Assembly: GCF_005937185.1 (NCBI RefSeq)
Contig: NZ_VCNI01000002.1
Location: 682,001-746,000 of the forward strand
DNA from: Flagellimonas algicola
Lineage (GTDB): Bacteria > Bacteroidota > Bacteroidia > Flavobacteriales > Flavobacteriaceae
Length of the DNA stretch: 64,000 nt
Direction of reading: 5' to 3'
The position numbers and the translations under genes were made by a program. This document shows, in pieces, positions 8,381-17,163 of the stretch. How positions within the stretch are numbered: position 1 is the first letter of the stretch; the number at the start of each line of letters is the position of its first letter. The notes under the pieces were generated by a model. It was not told the origin of the DNA and ran no database searches. It saw only the letters and a program-made list of their open reading frames with translations.

Positions 8381-9034
8381 ATGAAACACGTGTTGGCATT
8401 TCTGCTTTTTACCTCGCTTTCCATAAGTTACTCCCAGATGCAACCGCCAGAAGCCTTTATTTCCTTCGCTGCTTTTTATGAGGACGAATTTGAGCCATCA
8501 GCATATCTCAATTTTTCGGTGGGTTCCGAACTCTTTGCACTAAAATATATGGCCCCTGAGGTTGATGTAACCTATTATTTTGGTGGTCGTTCTGACGAAG
8601 ATTGGGCGATTGATCCTTCAGGCGATATTGGATTTCGCTCCTTTTTAAACCGTTTTTTTGATGCTTGGTTCTGGGGTGTTGGCCCCAAGTTTTTTATCCA
8701 GGACAATTATAGCAGAGTGGTGTTCATTCCCAAATATCATTTTGGAAATCAAAGAGCTATCGGAGATTACACTGACACCAACCAAATTGATATCAGGCAG
8801 GTAACCAAGAGCAAATTTAACTTTTGGACCTTCTCCCTTGGTTATGAATTCTTGGCGGTGGATAAAATTGGAAAGCTCGGCCTTTATCTAACCTATACCG
8901 CTTTCAACGCAGGGAAGTCTTTAAACCAACTCGATTTTTCTGAGCAAGATTACCACAAACAAAACTTCAATACCAAAGCCATAGGTATCACGGTTCGTTT
9001 GTCCACGGGTTTTGGAAAACGCAAAACATCTTAG
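8381..9034 (+). CDS. Predicted outer-membrane or periplasmic beta-barrel-like protein
   Basis: 217 residues with a clear signal peptide (MKHVLAFLLFTSLSISYSQ, cleavage after about residue 19). The rest alternates aromatic and polar residues (NFSVGSELFALKY, FNFWTFSLGYEFLAVD, LGLYLTYTAF), as in small outer-membrane barrels, and ends in a short basic tail rather than a terminal aromatic residue. I do not recognise a named family. The gene stands alone, divergent from the YCII module and convergent with the radical SAM gene. The two convergent stop codons share TTAG. Confidence 0.72.
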   Translation: MKHVLAFLLFTSLSISYSQMQPPEAFISFAAFYEDEFEPSAYLNFSVGSELFALKYMAPEVDVTYYFGGRSDEDWAIDPSGDIGFRSFLNRFFDAWFWGVGPKFFIQDNYSRVVFIPKYHFGNQRAIGDYTDTNQIDIRQVTKSKFNFWTFSLGYEFLAVDKIGKLGLYLTYTAFNAGKSLNQLDFSEQDYHKQNFNTKAIGITVRLSTGFGKRKTS

Positions 9035-10104
9035 AACAATTTCATCTGACCTGTTTTGTACTGTTCATGTAATTCGTGGTTGAGTTTGGGAAACACTCTA
9101 CCCTTAAAATACTTTTGGCGCGCAAGCCTGGCCATTTCATGAATCTGTGTAGCAATCTTGCCCTCCCCCCTGGTTCTAACTCCAAATCTACTATCATTTA
9201 AGGTTCCCGAATGACAATCTTGGATCTGGTGCAGTACCTTTTCCGCCCTATCGGGCATTGCTTTTTTTATCCAGTCCGCAAAAATCTGACCTATGGCACC
9301 GTTTAAGCGCACTACCGTAAAGCCAAACGACAAGGCCCCCTCATCTGCAACTGCTTTGGCCAATTTTAGCATTTCATGACTATTGATTCCCGGTATCATC
9401 GGCGCCAACATCGCATTTACAGGAATTCCATTTTCGCTCAGCACCCGAATTGTTTTCAGTCTTTTTTGCATGGATGCGGTACGAGGTTCCAATTTCCGTC
9501 TTGTTTTTTCCGATAAGGAAGTAACCGATATGTTTACCCCAACCAACTGGTGAGAACCTAATTCGGTTAGAATGTCCAAATCTCGAAGGATAAAAGCGTT
9601 TTTGGTGATAATGCCAACGGGGTGTCGGTATTTCAGAAAGACTTCCAAGCACTTTCGGGTAATCCTAAATTTTTGCTCTGCCGGTTGATAGCAATCTGTA
9701 TTACCGGATAATACAATGGTATTTGCCTTCCAGTTTTTATGTTTGATTTTGGCCTCCAACAACTTCGGTGCTGCTTCCTTGACCAAAATTTTGCGTTCAA
9801 AATCTTGTCCTGCACTATAGCCCCAATACTCATGGGTGTTTCTGGCATAGCAATAGACACATCCATGCTCACACCCTTGGTAGGGATTCATGGAATAGAG
9901 CATGCCCACATCCGGACTTTCCACTTTATTGACAATGGATTTTGGAAAAATGGGAATGTATTGGGTTTTGGTATTTTCTGCTTCTTCCCCTTCCAGTCTG
10001 CAGAATTCTAGGAAGTCCTCTCTTATTTCATATACATCTTTTAGGAATCTGTTGTGTGGATTTTTTTGGGCGCCTCTTCCTTTTTGTAGGTCATTCAATT
10101 TCAT
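9031..10104 (-). CDS. PA0069-family radical SAM protein (SplB-related)
   Basis: 357 residues. The radical SAM cluster motif is CEHGCVYCYARNTHEYWGY (CX3CX2C) at about residues 78-96, preceded by SMNPYQGC. This is the signature of the PA0069/Rv2578c family, which is related to spore photoproduct lyase. Later conserved stretches are SGNTDCYQPAE and PVGIITKNAF. Family members bind SAM and a [4Fe-4S] cluster. Their substrate has not been established to my knowledge, and a DNA repair role is inferred only from the SplB relationship. A -7 element lies 15 bp upstream of the ATG. Confidence 0.92.
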   Translation of the reverse strand: MKLNDLQKGRGAQKNPHNRFLKDVYEIREDFLEFCRLEGEEAENTKTQYIPIFPKSIVNKVESPDVGMLYSMNPYQGCEHGCVYCYARNTHEYWGYSAGQDFERKILVKEAAPKLLEAKIKHKNWKANTIVLSGNTDCYQPAEQKFRITRKCLEVFLKYRHPVGIITKNAFILRDLDILTELGSHQLVGVNISVTSLSEKTRRKLEPRTASMQKRLKTIRVLSENGIPVNAMLAPMIPGINSHEMLKLAKAVADEGALSFGFTVVRLNGAIGQIFADWIKKAMPDRAEKVLHQIQDCHSGTLNDSRFGVRTRGEGKIATQIHEMARLARQKYFKGRVFPKLNHELHEQYKTGQMKLF

Positions 10105-10119
10105 TTCATGGATTTATTC

Positions 10120-10127
10120 CAAATATA
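10120..10127 (-). promoter_or_regulatory. -7 promoter element for the radical SAM gene
   Basis: Minus strand reads TATATTTG (plus CAAATATA), an exact TAnnTTTG match, 15 bp from the ATG. No certain -33 box was found. Confidence 0.42.
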
Positions 10128-10156
10128 TGGATATAATCCAATTTATATTGTTAAGA

Positions 10157-10609
10157 TTATTGCTTTTGCAGACCTAAAAATTTGAAGCTCTGATATTCAA
10201 GATGAAGCCGGCTCCCTTCTTGGAAAGAAAGTTCAAATTCGGAAAATCCCGTGTCTGTACTTCTGCTTTCTTCAAAAGTCTCATAGAACGCTTGGCCAAA
10301 TACAGTATCCGCCACCTCGGTAGTTATCATTTCTTCAATAACGAGGTGAGTGTCGGAAGCTGAAAATTCCCCACCAAAGGTGTTTGCAGAAGTGGTGCCT
10401 TCAAAGGTTCCATTTTTAAAAAAAATAATGGAAATAATCTCACCAGCGAGTGGTCCTAAAGTGGGTCCGGAAGGACTTGAGTTATAGATAGCGACCACCT
10501 GCCACTCCCCAATAATTTTTTGATTGTCAACATCAACATCGTCGCCCGTGCACGTAATCAAAGCAATACAAAGGAATGCGAAAATACATCTTCTCAACCC
10601 TACGTCCAT
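10157..10609 (-). CDS. Small lipoprotein, lipocalin/META-like
   Basis: 150 residues with a lipoprotein signal ending in ALITC (lipid attachment at about Cys20), then an acidic spacer. The mature part starts with IIGEWQVVAIYNSS and has FFKNGTFEGTT, a pattern common to lipocalin-like and META domain proteins that measure about 120-140 residues. No enzyme motif is visible. It is probably anchored at the outer membrane. The larger secreted protein gene lies 54 bp upstream on the same strand. Confidence 0.7.
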   Translation of the reverse strand: MDVGLRRCIFAFLCIALITCTGDDVDVDNQKIIGEWQVVAIYNSSPSGPTLGPLAGEIISIIFFKNGTFEGTTSANTFGGEFSASDTHLVIEEMITTEVADTVFGQAFYETFEESRSTDTGFSEFELSFQEGSRLHLEYQSFKFLGLQKQ

Positions 10610-10663
10610 TTTAATGGTTTTTACTTTTAAGAGTCAAGTACGGGGAAAGCGTTGCTTATGATC

Positions 10664-12220
10664 TTATAAAAAGGAGACTTTTACCAGCTGTTTTTTACTG
10701 CCGCGTTTGGCGTAGAAGAGCATTTTACTTTCATCTATATCTTTAAGCGGTTTCGAAACCATTAGAGGAAGTCGTGCTTCTTGGTTGTCTATGATCTTTT
10801 CATAATCCATGACCCCATTTTCATCCAAGGAAATCATAAACACATTTCGGTTTCGGCTGAGTCCCTGTTTAAAAATAAGGCGCTCATTATTGATCAACTG
10901 GGGATTATCCGCAGCAGTACAAATGAAAAAGTAGGTCTTTCCATTTTTGCAATACGAACTGTAGGAAGCATAGGCTCCGTCACCCTGGGTAACCTCAGCT
11001 TTGTTAATGTTTCTGGCCCAAACCAAAATCCCTTCGGTGTTCAGTTTAGCACTCACAATGTCGTTATGGTGAAAACGTTCCAACTTAACCCGTTGACCCG
11101 CACCGGTCACCTCCATACCAGTAGTCACAAAGTACTCCTCTGCATTAAAGAAGATTTCATTGCTTTCGGTTATTTCAACACTTTTAAAAACAAGGTTCTT
11201 GACTACCTTGTCTTCTTCCCTACCAAATTTATCTTCCATAAACTGAAGGGAAAATGGGTTATATTTTTTAGCGTTGATTGCCAAGCTTGTCGGATTTAAG
11301 TCGAAATAGGCGATGCCATTATAGCGATTGTCCTTTCTATCCGCATAAAATCCCGTACAGACCAGTCTGTTCCGCATAATTATGGGATATAGAGCTTCGG
11401 GATACTTTCCTTCGTCCACAAACGATTGGGTTTGGCTTCCATTGGCCGAAACCTTGATCAATTCATATTGAAACTTTCGTTCGTCTACCCTAAACCGCTT
11501 CTTTTTGAAATAGGCCTTCCCTATAATATAGACTGTGGATAAATCGGTGGAGATGGCCAGATTTTCAAAGGCATAGTTTTTTTCCTCAATTTCATGGGAA
11601 AAGTCGTGTTCAAACCTTTTGTTTAAACCGGTATCATATAAGTGGATGATATGCTTGTTGTTTTTTCCTCTTTTGTGGTGCGTACTGATCACAAAGCCTG
11701 ATTTCTCCTGATTGAACAGGATAGAAGTGGAAAATCCCTTGGAGAAATTTCTGTTATAGTAGTTCTTATCTACAGGATTCCTTACTTCTTCCGAAGCGAT
11801 TGACAGTAATTTTTCAGGTCTGAAATTGTAACTGACAATTGGGCTTCTATGCACCCAATATTCATATTGTGCTCTATCGTAATTGTAATTGAGAAACAGC
11901 AAACTCAGCTGTCCGTTTTTAAGGAAGCCATCCACAAAGTCGAGTCCCTTTAACTTATAGTTGTATTCAGAGACCAATTCCAAATTGCTATTGTACTGTT
12001 CAATCAGATAGCCTTTAGGCTTTAAAATCAACCCTTGAAAATAGGCTCGAACCAAAATATAGCCTCCTGAGCCATCATCGGAAATGGTCAGTAAATTGGA
12101 GTATCGGTATCTATCATTGAACTTTTCGCCAAAATCGTAGGTCACGGGCATCTTCTCTTGGCCGCATGCCAGTGCCCCAACAAAAAGAAAGCAAAACAAC
12201 AGGATTTTTTGTTTCATCAT
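10664..12220 (-). CDS. Secreted protein of unknown function (518 aa)
   Basis: The N-terminus is a signal peptide (MMKQKILLFCFLFVGALACGQ) whose LAC could serve as a lipobox. The mature protein shows repeated beta-strand segments such as GGYILVRAYFQGLIL, FVISTHHKRGKNNK and STVYIIGKAYFKKK, which resemble a beta-propeller or a similar all-beta fold. I cannot name the family and see no catalytic motif. The gene lies 21 bp downstream of the enoyl-CoA hydratase stop, so the two may share a transcript. The ATG doublet makes the start ambiguous by one codon. Confidence 0.75.
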   Translation of the reverse strand: MMKQKILLFCFLFVGALACGQEKMPVTYDFGEKFNDRYRYSNLLTISDDGSGGYILVRAYFQGLILKPKGYLIEQYNSNLELVSEYNYKLKGLDFVDGFLKNGQLSLLFLNYNYDRAQYEYWVHRSPIVSYNFRPEKLLSIASEEVRNPVDKNYYNRNFSKGFSTSILFNQEKSGFVISTHHKRGKNNKHIIHLYDTGLNKRFEHDFSHEIEEKNYAFENLAISTDLSTVYIIGKAYFKKKRFRVDERKFQYELIKVSANGSQTQSFVDEGKYPEALYPIIMRNRLVCTGFYADRKDNRYNGIAYFDLNPTSLAINAKKYNPFSLQFMEDKFGREEDKVVKNLVFKSVEITESNEIFFNAEEYFVTTGMEVTGAGQRVKLERFHHNDIVSAKLNTEGILVWARNINKAEVTQGDGAYASYSSYCKNGKTYFFICTAADNPQLINNERLIFKQGLSRNRNVFMISLDENGVMDYEKIIDNQEARLPLMVSKPLKDIDESKMLFYAKRGSKKQLVKVSFL

Positions 12221-12241
12221 AGTCTGGTTTGGTTACCATGG

Positions 12242-13024
12242 CTATGATCCGGGGAAATCGGCTTTTCGCTTTTCCAAAAAGGCTGAGGTACCTTCCTTGA
12301 AATCGTTGGTGCCAAAGCAGGTGCCAAAAGCATCTATCTCCGTTGCATAACCATTCACATCATACTTAAAACCAGCATTTACCGCTTTTATTGCATATTT
12401 TATGGCCACAGGGGAGTTATTCGATATCCTGCTTGCTATTTTAAGACTTAAGGGCAATAATTCCTCTTGGGACACCACATGATTGACCAAACCATACTGC
12501 AACGCTTGATCCGCGGTAATCATCCCTGCCGTCATGATTATTTCCATGGCTCTTCCCTTTCCAACCAGTTGAGGTAAGCGTTGTGTTCCTCCGTATCCTG
12601 GAATAACACCCAATGATACTTCAGGGAGGCCCATTTTAGCATTATCGCTAGCAATTCTGAAATGGCTGGACATGGCCAACTCCAGTCCTCCACCTAGGGC
12701 AAAACCATTGACTGCGGCAATTACAGGGGTGGAAAGGTTTTCCACAAAATCAAACAGGATTTCTTGACCTTCGGCTGCCAGTTTTCTTCCTTCTTTAACC
12801 GAAAAGTCGGCAAATTCGGATATATCCGCTCCTGCCACAAAAGCTTTTTCGCCGCTTCCTGTGATAATGATCACCTGAATTTCATCATCCTCATCCAGTT
12901 CCTTAAAGGCGGTATGCAATTCCGAAATGGTTCTTTTATTGAGAGCATTCAGCTTTTTGGGCCGATTGATGGTAATGGTGGCAATGTTGTTCTCTTCTTC
13001 TATGTAAATGTTTTCGTAGTTCAA
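12242..13024 (-). CDS. Enoyl-CoA hydratase/isomerase (crotonase) family protein
   Basis: 260 residues from the TTG at 13022-13024, the normal crotonase length. The oxyanion-hole segments are FVAGADISEFADF and NGFALGGGLELAM. The two catalytic glutamates lie in GGLELAM and GLPEVSLGVIPG, and GYGGTQRLPQLVG follows. It hydrates 2-enoyl-CoA during beta-oxidation or related acyl-CoA metabolism. An upstream in-frame ATG at 13108 would add 28 residues, mostly the translation of the heptamer repeat (PNTKHQT repeated). That extension has no family counterpart and is probably not native, although read-through is possible. No other beta-oxidation gene is adjacent. Confidence 0.92.
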   Translation of the reverse strand: MNYENIYIEEENNIATITINRPKKLNALNKRTISELHTAFKELDEDDEIQVIIITGSGEKAFVAGADISEFADFSVKEGRKLAAEGQEILFDFVENLSTPVIAAVNGFALGGGLELAMSSHFRIASDNAKMGLPEVSLGVIPGYGGTQRLPQLVGKGRAMEIIMTAGMITADQALQYGLVNHVVSQEELLPLSLKIASRISNNSPVAIKYAIKAVNAGFKYDVNGYATEIDAFGTCFGTNDFKEGTSAFLEKRKADFPGS

Positions 13025-13080
13025 GTGTTTGGTGTTTGGTGTTTGGTGTTTGGTGTTTGGTGTTTGGTGTTTGGTGTTTG
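13025..13080. repeat. Heptanucleotide tandem repeat, 8 perfect copies
   Basis: Eight exact copies of GTGTTTG (minus CAAACAC) end directly at the probable TTG start of the crotonase gene. The unit is seven bases, so gain or loss of one copy shifts the reading frame from the upstream ATG and changes the spacing from any upstream ribosome binding site. Confidence 0.97.
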
Positions 13081-13132
13081 GTAAAATTACTGATCCAATA
13101 GCAATCATCCAATAGGGCTGGATAAGAGCGGG

Positions 13133-14611
13133 TTATTCCTTGGGAAATTTTACGGTGAATACCGTTCCTTTCCCTTCCTGGGATGTAAAATCAATGGTTC
13201 CCCTATAATTCTCAACAATGTTCTTTACCATACCCAAGCCAAGACCCATACCGCTGGACTTAGTGGTAAACTTAGGCTCAAATATTTTATCCTTGAAATC
13301 ATCGGTGATTCCCACTCCATTATCTGCGACAGATATTTTTACTTCCATCCCTTCGGAGGCCACAGTGACCAAAATTCTCGGAGATTCTACCTCCGGCACC
13401 GCTTGGATCGCATTCTTGACCAGATTGGTGACCACCCTTATCAATTGGGTCCGGTCCAATTTGGCTATGATCTCTTTTTCATCGGAAATAAAATGGATAT
13501 AATCCTCTTGAAATATTTCCAATGCCAACTTAACGATTTTGACCACGTTCAAGGTCTCATTTTGCTGGGCTGGCATGTTGGCAAAATTTGAAAAGGCCGA
13601 AGCAATATTGCTCAATGTATCTATCTGTTGAATCACGGTCTTGGAAAATTCTTGAATCTTTTGTTCGGCTTTTGCATCATTGGGATCAAACTTGCGTTCA
13701 AAGCTTTGAATGGTCAGTCGTAAAGGGGTCAAGGGATTCTTGATTTCATGAGCGACTTGCTTGGCCATTTCACGCCAAGCTTGTTCCCTTTCGCTACGGG
13801 CCAATTTGGCCGCGCTTTCCTCCAATTCATCAATCATTCCATTATAGGAATCCACCAATTTCCCAATTTCTTCTGTGGGCCTTTCAATGTAGATTTTTTC
13901 ATTGCGCTGGGTTAAATCCGTTTGATCCATTTTATCAGAAATGGTCTGTAACGAGCGTGTAATATATTTGGAAATGAAGTAAGCCAAAATAATGGCTGAA
14001 AGCAGCATGAGCAGATAAACACCTCCCAATCTAAACATGAACTCCCGCAGCTCCATATTGCTGAAAGAATTGTCCTCAAAGTATGGTAAATTTACTATAC
14101 CGATTGGTTTAAACTGTTCGTCATTAATAAAGGTATAAGAAGCCTGATAGTTGTCTCCTGCCGCCTTTTTCTTCTCTACATAGCGCTTTTCAGCCTGGAC
14201 TTTTAACTTGTTCAGTACTTCGGCATCTAAGCAGTTGGAAATGGAATCGGCTTCAAAAGCGGGTCTAGAACTTTTGATCAACCCACCTTCCAGGTCATAA
14301 ATATTGAAGGTGACATTCTGCACATCTGCAATCTTATAAATTTCATCTTTAAAGATGTTGCCTAAATTTTCCGTGCTTACAGGATAAGTGGTTTCCTTTA
14401 GAACATAGGAGATGCTTTGGAGAATTTGCTCTTCTTTTCGTTCCAGCCTGTTTTCATGGTAATCCTTGCTCTGTTCCCTGTACTGATAAATGGTCACGCC
14501 GGCAATCAAGACGGAAGCGATGACCACCAGCATGATCATGGTGAAGAAGATACGGGAACGTAGCGATAGTTTTTTAAACAATCCTTTTGCAGTTTGGAAT
14601 AAAGTTAGCAA
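13133..14611 (-). CDS. NtrY-like membrane sensor histidine kinase
   Basis: 492 residues. A first membrane helix (FTMIMLVVIASVLIAGV, about 23-39) precedes a roughly 150-residue extracytoplasmic sensor region. A second helix (VYLLMLLSAIILAYFISKYI) leads into a HAMP domain. The phosphoacceptor is the H box AHEIKNPLTPLRL (His at about 288). ATP-binding boxes are LVKNAIQAV (N), ADNGVGITDD (G1), FEPKFTTK (F) and GMGLGLGMVKNI (G2). The architecture matches NtrY-type kinases, but no response regulator lies nearby, so it is an orphan. It starts with TTG at 14611. A second TTG at 14581, after AAAGGA, would give MFKKLSLRSR and is equally plausible. Confidence 0.93.
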   Translation of the reverse strand: MLTLFQTAKGLFKKLSLRSRIFFTMIMLVVIASVLIAGVTIYQYREQSKDYHENRLERKEEQILQSISYVLKETTYPVSTENLGNIFKDEIYKIADVQNVTFNIYDLEGGLIKSSRPAFEADSISNCLDAEVLNKLKVQAEKRYVEKKKAAGDNYQASYTFINDEQFKPIGIVNLPYFEDNSFSNMELREFMFRLGGVYLLMLLSAIILAYFISKYITRSLQTISDKMDQTDLTQRNEKIYIERPTEEIGKLVDSYNGMIDELEESAAKLARSEREQAWREMAKQVAHEIKNPLTPLRLTIQSFERKFDPNDAKAEQKIQEFSKTVIQQIDTLSNIASAFSNFANMPAQQNETLNVVKIVKLALEIFQEDYIHFISDEKEIIAKLDRTQLIRVVTNLVKNAIQAVPEVESPRILVTVASEGMEVKISVADNGVGITDDFKDKIFEPKFTTKSSGMGLGLGMVKNIVENYRGTIDFTSQEGKGTVFTVKFPKE

Positions 14612-14704
14612 TAATCAAGCCAATTTAGGTTCAAATGTCAAGCTCAACTTCAAGCTCAAAGTCCGTTAGTTGAACTTGAAGTTTGAACTTGTTCTTGAAC
14701 GCTT

Positions 14705-15250
14705 CTACGCATTCGGATTTTTATCCCGGATTCTTTTGTACAATCGAATCCCCAGCATTAGAAGAACCGCCAAAACAATGATCCCTACAGTTCCGTAAAT
14801 CCAATTGAAAGCATTTTTTAAGATGACCAAGAACACCACGGCGAACAAAACCAGTGTTGCCAGTTCGTTCCAAATTCGCATAAATCGAGAAGTGTATTTC
14901 ACCTCATCTCGTTGCAACTGCTTAAAAATTTGATGGCATTTTAAATGGTAGAAAATTAGCAGTCCAACGAATCCCAACTTGATATGCATCCAGGATTGGT
15001 TCAGCCAGTCAGGCATCAATACCAATAACCAAATGGCAAAAAGCGTACACAAAATAGCAGATGGCCATGTAATAATATACCACAAACGTTTGGTCATCAA
15101 TTTGAGTTGGTCGGATAAAATTTCCTTTTCGGGCGAGGTTTTTTGCCAAGCTTCAATATGATAAATGAACAAGCGCGGAATATAGAACAAGCCGGCAAAC
15201 CAAGTAACCACAAAAATCAGGTGCAACGATTTTATATAGGGATATAACAT
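14705..15250 (-). CDS. hemJ: Protoporphyrinogen IX oxidase, HemJ type (CopD/UPF0093 family)
   Basis: 181 residues from the ATG that gives MLYPYIKSLHLIFV. An in-frame upstream start would add 17 residues lacking family support. About four to five membrane helices are predicted. The two residues known to matter in HemJ are present: the histidine in SLHLIFVVTWFAG and the lysine in HIKLGFVGLL. HemJ oxidises protoporphyrinogen IX to protoporphyrin IX in the membrane, the step before ferrochelatase. The other heme genes are 20-30 kb away in this window, and no other protoporphyrinogen oxidase is seen. It lies between the MutS-like gene (upstream) and the histidine kinase (downstream), all on one strand. 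Confidence 0.9.
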   Translation of the reverse strand: MLYPYIKSLHLIFVVTWFAGLFYIPRLFIYHIEAWQKTSPEKEILSDQLKLMTKRLWYIITWPSAILCTLFAIWLLVLMPDWLNQSWMHIKLGFVGLLIFYHLKCHQIFKQLQRDEVKYTSRFMRIWNELATLVLFAVVFLVILKNAFNWIYGTVGIIVLAVLLMLGIRLYKRIRDKNPNA

Positions 15251-15309
15251 TGGGTTATGGATTAGGTTCAAAATTCCAAGGCTAAATTTAAGGTTTAACA
15301 ACCCTTAAA

Positions 15310-17085
15310 TCATTCAACTATGCCCATTTTTTTTAGTAAAAAACTCGCATTCATGTTTTGGCAAATACCTTTTTTGAATTGGTAATCGAAGGTTAGTTCG
15401 CCGTCAACAATTTGGGCATCAAAAAAATAATTGGATACGTTTTCACGCTTTTGTGCAACCTCACATAGGCTAAGGTCATGGGTTGCCACAATTCCAGTGC
15501 CTTTAATGCAGACCAGTTTATCAATGAATTTTTGGGATCCAATGGCCTTGTCCTTGCTATTGGTTCCCTTCAGAATCTCATCCAGAACAATGAAGTACTT
15601 ACCGGATTCCATCTCCTCAATAATAAATTTCAGCCTTTTCAATTCGCTGAAAAAATAGCTCTCATCATCCTTAAGACTATCAGTGGTCCGCATGCTGGTA
15701 ATCAACTTTATTGGTCTATAGTTTGAAGATTCCGCGCAAACCGGAAGTCCAACATTTGCCATAACCAAATGCAGGGCAATAGTTCTTAAAAAGGTGCTTT
15801 TTCCCGCCATGTTGGCACCGGTAATGATATAAAAATCTTCAAGGCTGATGGCTATATCATTTGGCACAGCTTTATCTGGAGCTAACAAGGGGTGTACAAT
15901 TGCTTTGCATTCCAGTGTTTTTCCTTCATCCAACAAAGTGGGATAAACATGCCCTGGATGATTGAAGGCATAATTGCCCAAACTGTTATAGGCATCAAAA
16001 AACGCAATAACATCAAACCATTTTGGAACCACATGCTTGTTTTGATTTATCCAAGCTTCAATATAGCCGCAGATTATCAAATCCCTCAGAAAAAAACCAT
16101 TGAGAATGAACCCAACCAAAAGGTTATTTCGCTGATCCAATCGGTCCAAAAGATTGGAGAAACGTTTCAGCACTCCGGAGCTTGAGTTCGTTTCATTTTT
16201 AATTTCTTTATGTCTTTGAACTAGAAGCTGACTTTCAAATTTTTGATCTTCCAAGAGCGCCAGTAAACGGGAATATTGGGTAAAGGTGTTTTGTATTTCG
16301 GATACATGGACTGAAAGTTTGCTTACTTTCTTCACAAACTTCCCGCTTATTACCATACCCATGACAAAAACCGCCAATGTCCAAATCCAGGAAATCCATC
16401 CAATGCTACATGCAGTAATAATCGCAAGGGAAATTGCCGAAAAAACATAGGCCCCGTTTATCATCCTATTGGGTACAAAAGGGACGTAGCTGGAAAGCCA
16501 CTGAATGATTTTATGAGCTGGGATTTGCGTTCTGACCAAGGTTGCCGTAGCGCCATATTCCTGCCTCCATTCGGGCTTGGCGGCCAACTCAGCTATGGCA
16601 GCTTGTTTTAAATCAATGTCTTCAAGGTTGTTGGACAAGAGTAACCTTGCCAGCTCCTTGGAACCACTTTCCAAAGCAGTTCTATTTAGGTATTGGTAAA
16701 AGGATCCGCTGCCAAACAAATCGATATCCTTGCTGTACCAATGATTCGACCCTTGAAATTCCTTTCCATCCGGCAATTCGGAAAACTCTCTTTGGAGTAC
16801 ACGAAGCTCTTTTTGATTTCGGGCCAACAACTCCTGAGTTAGGTGCTGTTGATATTTAATCCTATCATGACGAACGACCAAGTAGGCAAAAGTTCCTGCT
16901 CCTAAAAGGAATAAGGGAATGACAAATCCCAAGGCTCCCCAGGCCAAATAAATCCCCAATAAAGTGGCAATGGCCACCAAAAGTCTAATAGCGCTTGAAA
17001 CATCCAGTTTTTTCCCAAGGATATTCAGCTCGTTTTCAAATTTTAGAGACTGGCTCTGGTAAAATGTCTTGGAGTCAATACTCAT
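15310..17085 (-). CDS. Membrane-anchored MutS-like ATPase
   Basis: 591 residues. The C-terminal 200 residues are a MutS-type ABC ATPase: Walker A GANMAGKSTFLRT (about 421-433), Walker B in FIVLDEILKGTNS, and the H-loop in GIVATHDLSLCE. The N-terminal DNA mismatch-recognition domains of MutS are absent. Instead there are two pairs of hydrophobic helices, at about residues 33-70 (LLVAIATLLGIYLAW) and 205-250 (IWTLAVFVMGMVISG). The protein is probably tethered to the inner membrane. This MutS subfamily is widespread in Bacteroidota, and I know of no assigned function. The clamp-like region between about 270 and 400 may mediate dimerisation. Confidence 0.88.
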   Translation of the reverse strand: MSIDSKTFYQSQSLKFENELNILGKKLDVSSAIRLLVAIATLLGIYLAWGALGFVIPLFLLGAGTFAYLVVRHDRIKYQQHLTQELLARNQKELRVLQREFSELPDGKEFQGSNHWYSKDIDLFGSGSFYQYLNRTALESGSKELARLLLSNNLEDIDLKQAAIAELAAKPEWRQEYGATATLVRTQIPAHKIIQWLSSYVPFVPNRMINGAYVFSAISLAIITACSIGWISWIWTLAVFVMGMVISGKFVKKVSKLSVHVSEIQNTFTQYSRLLALLEDQKFESQLLVQRHKEIKNETNSSSGVLKRFSNLLDRLDQRNNLLVGFILNGFFLRDLIICGYIEAWINQNKHVVPKWFDVIAFFDAYNSLGNYAFNHPGHVYPTLLDEGKTLECKAIVHPLLAPDKAVPNDIAISLEDFYIITGANMAGKSTFLRTIALHLVMANVGLPVCAESSNYRPIKLITSMRTTDSLKDDESYFFSELKRLKFIIEEMESGKYFIVLDEILKGTNSKDKAIGSQKFIDKLVCIKGTGIVATHDLSLCEVAQKRENVSNYFFDAQIVDGELTFDYQFKKGICQNMNASFLLKKMGIVE

Positions 17086-17131
17086 AAATCGTCTATAAAT
17101 TTCCTGCGGCTCTTTTGGTTGCCAAGAGGCG

Positions 17132-17139
17132 CAAATTTA
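17132..17139 (-). promoter_or_regulatory. -7 promoter element for the MutS-like gene
   Basis: Minus strand reads TAAATTTG, an exact TAnnTTTG match 46 bp upstream of the ATG. It may drive the MutS-like gene and hemJ. Confidence 0.4.
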
Positions 17140-17163
17140 GACGAATTCCCGTCAGTTGTTCAT

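Noticed and set aside
13025..13080. CRISPR array or direct-repeat locus
   Set aside because: Units are seven bases and contiguous with no spacers, and no cas gene is in the window.
13025..13108. Native 28-residue extension of the enoyl-CoA hydratase
   Set aside because: The extension is translated heptamer repeat (NTKHQTP). Family length and the conserved start of the fold fit the TTG at 13022-13024.
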